Shown here: positions 55,175 through 62,877 of the stretch, one piece after another
Layout: the number at the start of each line of letters is the position of its first letter
Position numbering within the stretch: position 1 is the first letter of the stretch
Assembly: GCA_903884655.1 (NCBI GenBank)
Contig: CAISFO010000053.1
Location: forward strand, 1-62,877
DNA: 62,877 nucleotides
Reading direction: 5' to 3'
Origin: an uncultured Holophagaceae bacterium
GTDB lineage: Bacteria; Acidobacteriota; Holophagae; Holophagales; Holophagaceae
Translations under genes and position numbers: made by a program
The notes under the pieces: generated by a model
Database searches by the model: none
Told to the model about the DNA's origin: nothing
The model's input: the letters and a program-made list of their open reading frames with translations, nothing else

Positions 55175-57034
55175 CTAACCCCGGGCTAGGTCGGAACCGC
55201 GGCGAAGCTTGTCCTGGATCTCCTGCAGCAGCCCGTCAAGGTTCTGCAGGCGGTCCCGGTGCTCGGAAAGCTGGCCATGGAGGCCCTGCTTCTCCCGCTC
55301 CAGGGCGTTCTGCGCCTCCTGCTGCTCGGCCAGCATCCGGTTCAGGCGCAGCAGCTCAGCCTCCTTCTGGTCCAGCCCGTTCATCAACTCCAGCCGCTCG
55401 CCCTCATGCTGGACTTTGGTTTCATCCAGATCTTTCCGCACCCCGGCGAGCTGGGCCGAGAGCTGCGCGATCTCCTCCTGGTGCTGCTGGATGGTTTCCT
55501 GCCTGGCCAGGAGCTGCTGGTCCCGCTCGAGCACCATGGTCTGGCTGGCCCCCAGCTCCGATTCGCGCTGGCGCAGCAAGGCTCCGAGTTCAGCCAGGTC
55601 GCGACCCTGGCCGCGCATGGTGGCCTCAAGTCCCGCGATTTCCAGCTGGGCGTTGTGCACCTTTTCCTTGAACCCAGCGACCTCCAGCAGCGCGGATTGG
55701 TGGATGCCGTCCAGAGTGGCCTGCTGTTCCACCAGACCTTCTATGGTGGTGTTGAGCTGGGCATTCGCCTGCAAGGCTGCGTCGATTTCCTGTTCCTTGG
55801 TAACCAGGGCCGCAGCCTTCTCGGCCAGGATTGTTTCCAGCTCCTCCTGCTTGGCGTTGACCGCCACCTCTTTTGCCGCGAGGATGGTCTCCAGTTCCTG
55901 CTGCTTGGCGTTGACCGCCGCCTCTTTCTCCGCGAGGACGGTCTCCAGTTCCTGCTGCTTGGCAGCCAAGGCCACATCCCGGGCTGCCAGGGCAGCCGTG
56001 AGTTCTTCGACCTTGGCCTTGAAAGGCTCCATATCGAGGATTTCGTGCATCAGACGGTCGCGCTCCTTGAGGAGCTCGATGGCCCGCTGGCTCTTCTCGC
56101 CGACTTGATGGTTCAGGGTTTCGACCTGGTGGATGAGGTCCGTGCGCTCCGCGAGGGCCTCCTTCAATTGGGCCTTGAGCATCTCGACGCTTTCTCCGTC
56201 GCGGCCACGGCTTTCCTCGAGACTCCGCAGGGCCGTCTCGGTCTCACCGAGCCGCGCCTTGAGGAGCTCAGCCTCCCGGTTGCTGCGCTCCAGCTCATCA
56301 AGGTTCAAGGTCACAGAGTTCATTTCCCGCTGGATCAACTGGACCGCGTCTTCTGCGGCATGAGCGCGCTGTTCCGCCGCCACCAGCAACTGGTCCCGCA
56401 AGCGCATTTCTTCGTGCAGCGTGGCGACCTGGTCCTCCAACAGCCGCATGTGGCGGGAGTCCGGGGGAACGTCTCCAGGGATTGCCGAGGGCACTTCCAG
56501 GTTGACGGTCTGGACGGGCGGAGGAAGCTGGCCGGCACGAACCGGAGCTGCCTCCACTGCCGGATTCTCGAAGGCATTCTTGAGGCCATCCAGCCAGTCA
56601 TCGCCCAGCTCGGTGTCCACCAGCTCGCCCAGTGGGTTGTCGGGGTCCAGGGCCCGGCCGGGAACCAGGGGCGTCAGGGAGGCCACCAGCGCACTGGGGG
56701 CGATGGGCTTGTGCAGGTAGAGGTCAGCCTTGCTCTTGCCTTGGTTCACACCTTGATGCCGCCGATACTCTTCCTCTGTGGCTTTGGCGCTGATCAGGGC
56801 GATCCTGATGCCATCCAGGTTCGAGTTCTTCCGGATGGCTGAACAGAGGGCATAGCCCTTGTTGTCGGCTACTTCCACGCAGATCATCACCGCGGCGAAA
56901 GCGCCGCTCTCCAACCTGTGGATCACGCCTTCTGGAGCACTTGCCACCTCCAGATCAAAGGCTGCTTCGAGGCTGACCTGGTGCTCCTTGAGGAAGCTCC
57001 GGTCGCTGTCCACGAAGAGGAGGCGTTGGCCCAT
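55175..57034 (-). CDS. FrzS-like pseudo-receiver plus long coiled-coil protein
   Basis: The 619-residue protein starts with a receiver fold. FVDSDRS gives D9 and D11, the strand AAVMICVEV has C52 where the phosphoacceptor Asp should be, S82 is in ISAK and K109 in LYLHKP. From about residue 200 to 610 it is a nearly unbroken coiled coil with heptads rich in Leu, Gln and Glu. Three near-identical 18-residue units (AKQQELET-type) lie between about residues 357 and 410. This is the FrzS architecture of Myxococcus polarity proteins. Loss of the aspartate makes phosphorylation unlikely. Confidence 0.85.
   Translation of the reverse strand: MGQRLLFVDSDRSFLKEHQVSLEAAFDLEVASAPEGVIHRLESGAFAAVMICVEVADNKGYALCSAIRKNSNLDGIRIALISAKATEEEYRRHQGVNQGKSKADLYLHKPIAPSALVASLTPLVPGRALDPDNPLGELVDTELGDDWLDGLKNAFENPAVEAAPVRAGQLPPPVQTVNLEVPSAIPGDVPPDSRHMRLLEDQVATLHEEMRLRDQLLVAAEQRAHAAEDAVQLIQREMNSVTLNLDELERSNREAELLKARLGETETALRSLEESRGRDGESVEMLKAQLKEALAERTDLIHQVETLNHQVGEKSQRAIELLKERDRLMHEILDMEPFKAKVEELTAALAARDVALAAKQQELETVLAEKEAAVNAKQQELETILAAKEVAVNAKQEELETILAEKAAALVTKEQEIDAALQANAQLNTTIEGLVEQQATLDGIHQSALLEVAGFKEKVHNAQLEIAGLEATMRGQGRDLAELGALLRQRESELGASQTMVLERDQQLLARQETIQQHQEEIAQLSAQLAGVRKDLDETKVQHEGERLELMNGLDQKEAELLRLNRMLAEQQEAQNALEREKQGLHGQLSEHRDRLQNLDGLLQEIQDKLRRGSDLARG
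55803..55964 (-). repeat. Three tandem 54-bp repeats in the coiled coil
   Basis: Three in-frame 54-base units encode 18-residue blocks of the form AKQQELET-x-LA-x-KE-x-AVN within the FrzS-like gene. The spacing between their identical TTGGCG/TTGGCA marks is exactly 54 bases (55851, 55905, 55959). They lengthen the coiled coil without breaking the heptad register by much. Confidence 0.75.
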
Positions 57035-57123
57035 GGTCGATCCTTAGGCTTGGTTGAATCTCTGAGTCTAGGAGCCTGGGCGGGTAATTGGAATGCCCCG
57101 TGCGTTTGCTGGCCCTCGAGAAA

Positions 57124-57158
57124 CCAGGAAGGCCCCGGGTTCTCCGGGGCCTTCCTGG
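57124..57158 (-). terminator. Intrinsic terminator downstream of the DegP-type gene
   Basis: CCAGGAAGGCCCCGG / CCGGGGCCTTCCTGG forms a 15-bp stem with a five-base loop, followed on the minus strand by TTTCT. It sits 32 bases after the protease stop and before the FrzS-like gene, so it would insulate the two. Confidence 0.8.
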
Positions 57159-57189
57159 ACGGACTTTGAGAGGTAGGCCGCCTGATCCC

Positions 57190-58692
57190 TTAGCGGGGCG
57201 CGACGGGAATGGTGATTTTCTGGCTGCCGTTGGGCGACTGGATGTAGAGCAGCAAGGTGCGACCCCCAGCCTTCTTCACCTGGGCGTTGAACTCCTCGAG
57301 GTTGTTCACGGGCTGGCGGCCCACTTCAGTGATGACCATGCCCGGGGCCAAGTTCCGCTCAGCGGCCGGGGAACGGGGATCCACTGTGGTCACCACGACG
57401 CCTTTGAGGCGGTGCTTGGAATCGAGGGGCTCGACACTGAAGCCGTAGGTCTTTTCGAGGTTGAGGCTCTTGAGATCGCCTTCCGGCTTCTTGGCCGTAT
57501 CCTCATCCGGCTCCTCGCCAGCCTCCCGGCGGCGCTTTTCCTCGATGGCCCGGCGGTCCCCAAGGACGGCGGTAAGGTTAAGCGACTTCCCGTCCCGGAA
57601 GATGGTGAGCTTGAGGGTATCTCCGGCGCGGCGGCTTGAGACCACCGCCACCACCTCGTCGGGATTGCGCACTGGTTGCCCGTCCAGGGCAGTGATGACA
57701 TCCAGCCGCTGCACGTGGGCCTTGTCGGCGGCCTCCCCTTTCTCGACGGTGCTGACCACCACACCTTCCTTCACGCCTAGGGCGTCCTGGTAGGCCTGGT
57801 CGAGCTCCGCGGGGCCGATGCCCAGATAGCCCCGGCTCACGGGCTTGCCGCTGCGCAGGTCCTTGAGAATGCGGTTCACCTGGCTGATGGGCACGGCGAA
57901 GCCGATGTTCTGGCCGGCGGGATTGATGGCCGTGTTGATGCCCACCACTTCGCCCCGGAGGTTCAGCAGGGGACCCCCGGAGTTGCCCCGGTTGATGGCG
58001 GCATCCGTCTGGAGGAAGGAGCTCACACCGGTATCAAGCTTGCGGCCCTTGGCGCTGATGATGCCCTGGGTGACTGTGTGTTCAAGGCCCAGAGGATTGC
58101 CGATGGCCACCACCCATTCACCGATGCGCAGCGAGTCCGACTCGCCCAGTTTGGCAAAGGGCAGGTGGGCAGCATCGATCTTGACGAGGGCGATGTCCAA
58201 TTCCTTGTCCTTGCCCAGGACGGTCGCCTTGTAGGTCTTTCCGTCGCTTGTCTTCACCTCCAGGGCGTTCTCGGAATTGCCCATGCTGGCGACCACGTGG
58301 TAATTCGTGAGGATTTCGCCGGTGGGGGAAATGATCACTCCGGACCCGCCGGACACCGCCCGCTGCTCGTCGTCACCGCCTCGGGGCGTGCGCCGCTGCT
58401 GGGGGCCACCGGGGCCGAAGAAGAAGTCGAAGAAGTCCTGGCCCCCCACCTGGGGATGTTCGAAGCGACGGTTTTTCACGAAGCTGGTGTTCGTGATGGC
58501 CACCACCGTGGGATTCAACTTTTCAGCCACATCGGCAATGGGCGGCAGCCGGTCCAGTCCCTTGGCATCCACGACCACGGGTTTCTCTTCCTGGGCCGTC
58601 GCCACCCATCCATGGCTGAGCCCCATTCCCAGAGCCATGCACCCGGCCGCGAAGACCGACAACCCCAGAATCTGCTTCACCTGACGATTCAT
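57190..58692 (-). CDS. Do-type periplasmic serine protease (DegP/HtrA family)
   Basis: The ATG at 58692 gives 500 residues and a signal-type start (MNRQVKQILGLSVFAAG). The trypsin-like triad is complete: H132 in TNYHVV, D166 in KELDIALV and S238 in NRGNSGGPLL. Two PDZ domains follow (about 290-380 and 420-490, with GYLGIGPAELDQ at the first boundary). A charged linker rich in Glu and Lys (RREAGEEPDEDTAKK) splits them. It should degrade misfolded periplasmic proteins. A longer frame upstream overlaps the tRNA-His promoter region and is unsupported. Confidence 0.93.
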   Translation of the reverse strand: MNRQVKQILGLSVFAAGCMALGMGLSHGWVATAQEEKPVVVDAKGLDRLPPIADVAEKLNPTVVAITNTSFVKNRRFEHPQVGGQDFFDFFFGPGGPQQRRTPRGGDDEQRAVSGGSGVIISPTGEILTNYHVVASMGNSENALEVKTSDGKTYKATVLGKDKELDIALVKIDAAHLPFAKLGESDSLRIGEWVVAIGNPLGLEHTVTQGIISAKGRKLDTGVSSFLQTDAAINRGNSGGPLLNLRGEVVGINTAINPAGQNIGFAVPISQVNRILKDLRSGKPVSRGYLGIGPAELDQAYQDALGVKEGVVVSTVEKGEAADKAHVQRLDVITALDGQPVRNPDEVVAVVSSRRAGDTLKLTIFRDGKSLNLTAVLGDRRAIEEKRRREAGEEPDEDTAKKPEGDLKSLNLEKTYGFSVEPLDSKHRLKGVVVTTVDPRSPAAERNLAPGMVITEVGRQPVNNLEEFNAQVKKAGGRTLLLYIQSPNGSQKITIPVAPR

Positions 58693-58801
58693 GTAATCCC
58701 TCACAATGACCGGGTATCCGGCACCCCATTCGATGATGGCAGCCCCCCGAAGGTTCCCGCTGGCCTTCTTCAGCCGCCCAGGATAGTCTAAATGGTCCAA
58801 C

Positions 58802-58879
58802 GGCGGCTGTAGCTCAGTTGGTTAGAGTACTGGATTGTGATTCCAGGTGTCGGGGGTTCGAGTCCCCTCAGCCGCCCCA
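58802..58879 (+). tRNA. tRNA-His (anticodon GTG)
   Basis: The cloverleaf is complete. The acceptor GCGGCTG (58803-58809) pairs with CAGCCGC (58869-58875). The extra G at 58802 is opposite C at 58876, the histidine-specific G-1:C73 pair. The D arm is AGCTCAGTTGGTTAGAG, the anticodon GTG (58837-58839) sits in the loop TTGTGAT, and the T arm is GGGGGTTCGAGTCCCCT. CCA is encoded at 58877-58879. Confidence 0.97.
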
Positions 58880-58886
58880 GATTGAA

Positions 58887-58907
58887 AAGGCCCCCAATGG
58901 GGGCTTT
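58887..58907 (+). terminator. Intrinsic terminator of tRNA-His
   Basis: AAGG-CCCCC, loop AAT, GGGGG-CTTT forms a nine-pair stem (one G-T pair), followed by CTCAATT. It comes eight bases after the tRNA CCA end, so it should end the tRNA transcript. Confidence 0.75.
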
Positions 58908-58916
58908 CTCAATTGG

Positions 58917-58940
58917 GATGGCAGGACTCGAACCCACGAC
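58917..58940 (-). other. Partial tRNA-like T-arm sequence
   Basis: The minus strand reads GTCGTGGGTTCGAGTCCTGCC, which has the GGTTCGAGTCC T-loop and a T-stem with two wobble pairs, then CATCCCA like an acceptor tail. No matching 5' acceptor, D arm or anticodon arm lies in the right place upstream, so this is not a full tRNA. It may be a relic of an integration site or of a decayed tRNA gene. The rest of the gap to the cytochrome stop (58941-59141) shows nothing else I recognise apart from a GCAGGGTCC/GGACCCTGC palindrome at about 58963-58983. Confidence 0.4.
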
Positions 58941-59141
58941 AGTCGCGACCCCCGGGTGATGGAGCAGGGTCCAGTGGACCCTGCGAAGTCGGGCCCCGGG
59001 GAGGAGTCGGTCACTGTGGAGACAGCGCGGGGCGCTATCGGAGCAGGGCCGGCGGGCAGCTTAGCGGGACGTGGTGGGTCGGGGAAGCTTGGGAATCCGG
59101 ACCCAAGCCCCCAGCCATGACGGTGTCAGGTTGAATTCATT

Positions 59142-62100
59142 TCAATTCCAGACGTTGCCGCTGGTGCTGTGGCTTTGGCCATGGCAGGTGAGAGCACAAC
59201 CGCCGCGACCGAGCGTCCCTGTTGGCGTGTAGGTCTTGGCCCCGGTGACACTGGATCCGAACAGGATGGTGTCACTGGAGAGCTGGTCCGGGGTAATGCG
59301 GACGGCCGAAGTATCCAGGTACTTGAAGTGATCCTGGGCCCCCGGCTTGGCCTGGGTCATGTCGTGGCAGTAGTCGCAGGTCTGGTTATGGGCACCGGGG
59401 TTGTTGTGCCGCCCGGTGGCGTCGTTGTACTGGGTGGCAGTCGAGGCCACCTTGTGGCAGGCGATGCAGTAGGTGGTGGCGTTGACCGGATTGGTTCCGG
59501 CCTGCCAACCGGGCGTGGTCTGCCCACCATGGCAGCTGACGTTGGAGCAGGTGAAGGCGGAGGCGCTGGCCGTGATCCCGGCCGTACCCGACTGGGCATT
59601 GAAGGTGGGGTCGATGGACACCGAAGCCGGACCCGAGAGAATGGGCGTGGTCAGCCGCTTGTTGGCGTTGCTGTAGTGCGTGTTGGCCGTGTCCCCGGGC
59701 ACCGAGCCCACGTGGCAGGCCTCGCAGACGGAGGCGGTCATGGAGGCGGGCAAGGCCGGCGTCCCCCGGGTGAAGGTGAGGAGGGCGAGATGTTTCGGGT
59801 GGGCACCCTGCAGGTTCGGCCAGGAGACGCCGGTGGGTCCTTTGGTCTTGAAATTCGCGCCCAGGTGGCAGGAGAGGCAGGTCCCCGCACCCGTGGCCAC
59901 AGCCGTGGGGTCGCCTAGGGTGTGGCACACGTTGCAGGTGGGCCCTGTCTTGGCGCTGGCACTCCCGGTCAGGTCATGGCAGGTGGTGCATTCGCCGTTG
60001 AACTGGGCGAGGGTGAGGGTCTGGTGGTGGTTGCCCCCGGTACTGAGGTCCGTGCTCAGGAACGGCACTGGGTGGGCCACCCCGGAGCCCTTGGGCATGT
60101 TCCAGTGGTTCGTGGTGGGAGTGTGGACCTGGCTGTGGCAGGTGAGGGCGCAGCCGCCATCCCCTTCGGGGTAGGTGGCATTGATGGTGTAGGTGGCCGC
60201 CCCCGTGATGGGGTAGGTCGGGTTGGTCAGGCTGAACTTGATGGTGGTGCTGGGCAGCTTGTTGGTGCTGCTCACCGCCGTGGTGTTGAGCTCAGCGAAG
60301 TGGTTCAGCGCACCCGGGGTGGCCTGGGTCATGTCATGGCAGATGGTGCATGCAAGGGTGCCCGCGGTGGAGTGGGTGCCCCAGGCGTGGCGTCCGATGG
60401 CGTCGTTGTATTGGGAAGGTGTGGTGCCGTAGTTGATGGCGTGGCAGAGGGTGCACTGCGTGGTGGAGGTGATGGTTCCAGTCTGCCAGTTGGGGGTATC
60501 CAGGCCGCCGTGGCAGCTGGTGCTGGAGCAAGTGAGCGAGGAGGCATTGAAGGCCGCCGTATTCCCACTCTGGGCATGGTAAGTAGCGTCGATGCTCACG
60601 GTGGCGGGTCCGGTCGGGGTCGTCACCCGGGCATTGGCATTGTTGTAGTGGGTGGTGGTACCTGCGCCTGCGCTGGCGTGGCACGTGTTGCAGGTCAGTG
60701 GCGTGAGCAGGCTCATGTGCTTGATGTGGGCACCAGCAATGCTAGGGAAGGAAACCCCCGACGGCCCAGCGGGCAGGCCGGTGGTTCCCACGTGGCAGGA
60801 GAGGCACGTACCCACGCCGGTGGCCACCTGGGTCGGGTCGGCCAGGGTATGGCAGACCGAGCAGAGGGGGGCCCCGGCCAGGGGAGAAGTCCCCGAGTAG
60901 GCGTGGCAACTGGCGCAGTCCGCCGTGAAGGCCGCCGGGGTCAGGGTGAGGTGGCTATTACCCTGGGTGTCCGTCTGGCCAGAGTAGAAGGGAACCGGAT
61001 GTGGTGCACCAGAGGCTGTCCAGGTGTCGAAGCTCGCGGTGTGAATGTGGGAGTGGCAGGTCAGGGCACAACCGCCGTTGCCCTGGGTCACGCCGGTGAC
61101 GGTGTAGGTCCCTGCGGTGACAATGACAGGGTCGAAAACGATCGTGCCGCTGGGCAGCTGGTCCGCAGGCACGCCCGTCGCGACACCATCCACCGCACCC
61201 GTGTTGAGGTACTTGAAGTGGGCCAAGGCCCCTTGTGAGCCGTTGCCCATGTTGTGGCAGGTCGTGCAGGCGATGCCATTGGCGGCAGTGGTGGCATTGT
61301 GGGTGCCGAAGCTGTGGCGACCGAAGGCGTCGTTGTACTGGGTGATGGTTCCGGCCGAGGCGGCCACGCCATGGCAGGCCGTGCACTGGGTGCTGCTGTT
61401 GAGGGTGCCCACTTGCCAGCCAGGTGTCGCCTGGCCGCCGTGGCAGCTGACATTGGAGCAGGTCAGCGTGGAGCCAACGAAGGAGGGGTTGCCTCCGGTC
61501 TTGGCCGTGTAGAGGAGGTCGATGGAGACCGTGGCCGGTCCCGTGGGGGTGCCCGTCCGGGCATTGGCGTTGGCGTAGTGAGTGGCAGTTCCAGAGCCGG
61601 CGCCAGTGTGGCAAGTGTCGCAAGTCAGGGCCGTGGGCAGGTTCATGTGCTTGACGTGGGCCCCGGGAATGCTGGGGAAGCCGGTTCCGCCGGGCCCCTT
61701 CGGGAGGCCGCTGGTGCCCACGTGGCAGGACAGGCAGGTGCCGGTGCCAGTAGCGACAACGGCGGGATTGGCCAGGGTGTGGCAGATCGAACAAAGCGGT
61801 GCCGTGGCCACCGGGGAGGTGCCGGTATAGGCATGGCAGTTGGAGCAGTCCGCCGTGAAGGAGGCCGCCGAGGCGTTCAGGTGGCCATTGCCCTGGGCGT
61901 CGGTCTGCCCGGTCAGGAAGGGGATGGGATGGGGCACGCCGATGGAGGTCCAGTCGTCCACGGCGGCGGTATGGACGTGGGTGTGGCAGGTGAGGGCGCA
62001 ACCACCATTGCCCTGGGTGGCGCTGGTCACCGTGTAGGTGCCGGCCCCGGTCACGATCGCCGGATTGAACACGATGGTGCCGCTGGGCATCTGATCCGCC

Positions 62101-62877
62101 GGTGTGCCGGTGGCCACGGCGTCCACGGCCGTGGTGTTCAGGTACTTGAAGTGCGCCAGGGCCCCGGGTGAGCCGTTGCCCATGTTGTGGCAGGTGGTGC
62201 AGGCGATGGCGTTGGCGGCATTGGCCGCGTTGTGCGTGCCCTGGCTGTGCCGACCGAAGGCGTCGTTGTACTGGGCAATGGTGACGGCCGAGGTGGCGAC
62301 CCCGTGGCAAGCGGTGCACTGGGTGCTGCTGTTGATCGTCCCGGTGGTCCAGCTGGGCGTCGTCTGGCCGCCATGGCAGCTCACGTTGGAGCAGTTCAGC
62401 GAGGCCGGGATGAAGGCCGAGGGGCCGCTCCTGGCGTTGAAGGTGGCATCGATGGCGACCGAAGCCGGGGCCGCGGGAGTGCCATGTCGGGCGTCGGCAT
62501 TGGTGTAGTGGGCGGCCGTGCCCGTACCACTGCCGGCATGGCAGGTGTCGCAGGTTGTGGGCGTTCCCAGGGACAGATGCTTCACGTGGGCACCGGCAGT
62601 GCTCGGGAAGGTGGTGCCTCCGGGGCCCTGCGGCAGCCCGCTGACGCCGGCGTGGCAGGACAGGCAGGTGCCTGTCCCCGTGGCCAGAACGGCGGGATTG
62701 GCGAGCTTGTGGCAGACGTTGCAGAGAGGGGCCGTCGCCATGGGAGCGGTTCCACTATAGGCGTGGCAGTTGGAGCAGTCCGCCGTGAAGGAGGCCGCCG
62801 TGGCGTTCAGGTGGCCATTGCCCTGGGTGGTCGCCATCCCTGTCAGGAAGGGGACGGGATGGGGCGACCCACTGGCC
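59142..62877 (-). CDS. Giant CxxxxCH/CxxCH multihaem c-type cytochrome, 5' end beyond the window
   Basis: An ATG at 62837 is not the start. The same frame continues to the window edge with PHPVPFLTG, which matches the repeat pattern, so the N-terminus and signal peptide are missing. The 1244 residues seen make four tandem units of about 311 residues. Each has six CxxCH (for example CSNCH, CNVCH, CLSCH, CDTCH, CTACH, CTTCH), one CX4CH (CSNVSCH or CSSTSCH) and one CX3CH (CALTCH): 24, 4 and 4 in all, or 32 candidate haem sites. Other histidines (KHM, FKYLN-type helices) could be distal ligands. This matches the CxxxxCH/CxxCH multihaem family of metal-reducing bacteria. It should carry electrons outside the cell. 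It is alone on the minus strand, downstream of tRNA-His. Confidence 0.93.
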   Translation of the reverse strand, partial: ASGSPHPVPFLTGMATTQGNGHLNATAASFTADCSNCHAYSGTAPMATAPLCNVCHKLANPAVLATGTGTCLSCHAGVSGLPQGPGGTTFPSTAGAHVKHLSLGTPTTCDTCHAGSGTGTAAHYTNADARHGTPAAPASVAIDATFNARSGPSAFIPASLNCSNVSCHGGQTTPSWTTGTINSSTQCTACHGVATSAVTIAQYNDAFGRHSQGTHNAANAANAIACTTCHNMGNGSPGALAHFKYLNTTAVDAVATGTPADQMPSGTIVFNPAIVTGAGTYTVTSATQGNGGCALTCHTHVHTAAVDDWTSIGVPHPIPFLTGQTDAQGNGHLNASAASFTADCSNCHAYTGTSPVATAPLCSICHTLANPAVVATGTGTCLSCHVGTSGLPKGPGGTGFPSIPGAHVKHMNLPTALTCDTCHTGAGSGTATHYANANARTGTPTGPATVSIDLLYTAKTGGNPSFVGSTLTCSNVSCHGGQATPGWQVGTLNSSTQCTACHGVAASAGTITQYNDAFGRHSFGTHNATTAANGIACTTCHNMGNGSQGALAHFKYLNTGAVDGVATGVPADQLPSGTIVFDPVIVTAGTYTVTGVTQGNGGCALTCHSHIHTASFDTWTASGAPHPVPFYSGQTDTQGNSHLTLTPAAFTADCASCHAYSGTSPLAGAPLCSVCHTLADPTQVATGVGTCLSCHVGTTGLPAGPSGVSFPSIAGAHIKHMSLLTPLTCNTCHASAGAGTTTHYNNANARVTTPTGPATVSIDATYHAQSGNTAAFNASSLTCSSTSCHGGLDTPNWQTGTITSTTQCTLCHAINYGTTPSQYNDAIGRHAWGTHSTAGTLACTICHDMTQATPGALNHFAELNTTAVSSTNKLPSTTIKFSLTNPTYPITGAATYTINATYPEGDGGCALTCHSQVHTPTTNHWNMPKGSGVAHPVPFLSTDLSTGGNHHQTLTLAQFNGECTTCHDLTGSASAKTGPTCNVCHTLGDPTAVATGAGTCLSCHLGANFKTKGPTGVSWPNLQGAHPKHLALLTFTRGTPALPASMTASVCEACHVGSVPGDTANTHYSNANKRLTTPILSGPASVSIDPTFNAQSGTAGITASASAFTCSNVSCHGGQTTPGWQAGTNPVNATTYCIACHKVASTATQYNDATGRHNNPGAHNQTCDYCHDMTQAKPGAQDHFKYLDTSAVRITPDQLSSDTILFGSSVTGAKTYTPTGTLGRGGCALTCHGQSHSTSGNVWN
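59142..62877 (-). repeat. Four tandem ~930-bp repeats within the multihaem cytochrome
   Basis: The units begin at roughly 62820, 61890, 60960 and 60030 (QGNGH or GGNHH positions, minus strand). Units 1 and 2 are the most alike; an identical GTTGCCCATGTTGTGGCAGG stretch recurs 933 bases apart (62175 and 61242). Unit 4 (nearest the C-terminus) is the most divergent. Recent duplication or gene conversion between the outer units is likely. Confidence 0.8.

Noticed and set aside
58818..59120. 100-codon frame starting inside tRNA-His
   Set aside because: It begins within the tRNA and runs through its terminator; the protein-like string is a by-product of tRNA-like sequence.
59922..62171. Long Gly/Val-rich plus-strand frames opposite the cytochrome (59922-61238, 61254-62171)
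   Set aside because: They are antisense to the haem repeats and repeat with the same ~930-bp period, as shadows must.

Overview
The window is GC-rich, densely packed bacterial DNA from a Gram-negative organism. It carries many outer-membrane barrels, secreted proteins, a Do-type periplasmic protease and a very large multihaem cytochrome. The mix (CxxxxCH/CxxCH multihaem cytochrome, covalent-flavin electron-transfer module, FliW/CsrA, GAFTDA-type sigma-54 activators, FrzS-like pseudo-receiver) fits a metal-respiring Acidobacteriota of the Holophaga/Geothrix type. That placement is inference from gene content; no rRNA or marker phylogeny is available here.

Layout. 0.3-5.6 kb: galU, then copA, copZ and mnmG on the minus strand, with a curious 43-bp duplication of the mnmG start. 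5.7-10.7 kb: pssA, then a minus-strand run (secreted unknown, Yip1-like, DUF2752, roadblock-like, nucleoside transporter, small periplasmic protein). 10.8-21.7 kb: a plus-strand run of large unfamiliar envelope or scaffold proteins (HEAT plus pseudo-receiver, TPR plus propeller, PEGA, a one-helix membrane protein), then aroA and a 1007-residue sigma-54 activator. 21.7-26.9 kb: mutL, then a Fur-box-preceded operon apbE / porin / FMN-binding protein / His-rich membrane protein, which looks like an extracytoplasmic flavin electron-transfer module.

27-30.7 kb: a zinc-protease/propeller/barrel protein and a membrane-anchored phosphoesterase. 30.7-34.3 kb: the most interesting locus, a minus-strand operon with a Cys-repeat precursor peptide (bufferin/HvfA type), an MNIO (DUF692) modifying oxidase, its DUF2063 partner, YceI, an ECF sigma factor and a soluble zinc-binding anti-sigma factor. 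This reads as a self-regulated metal-stress RiPP system. 34.4-40 kb: DCC protein, half-size GDT1 transporter, RNase D-like, fliW-csrA-yjfB, uvrA. 40-48.5 kb: CHAD protein plus histidine kinase, a PBP-like and a Cache protein, murI-prmA, a second sigma-54 activator, a redoxin. 48.7-58.7 kb: outer-membrane barrel, PafA-type phosphatase, class III sirtuin, zinc ribbon, AmgK-MurU-type cell-wall recycling pair, CNNM transporter, FrzS-like coiled coil, DegP-type protease. 58.8 kb: tRNA-His. 59.1 kb to the end: a multihaem cytochrome made of four ~311-residue repeats that runs off the right edge.

Starts were moved inward from the longest open frame wherever a ribosome-binding site, ATGA-type overlap, signal peptide or family length supported it. 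Product names rest on motifs recognised by eye; no database search was run.
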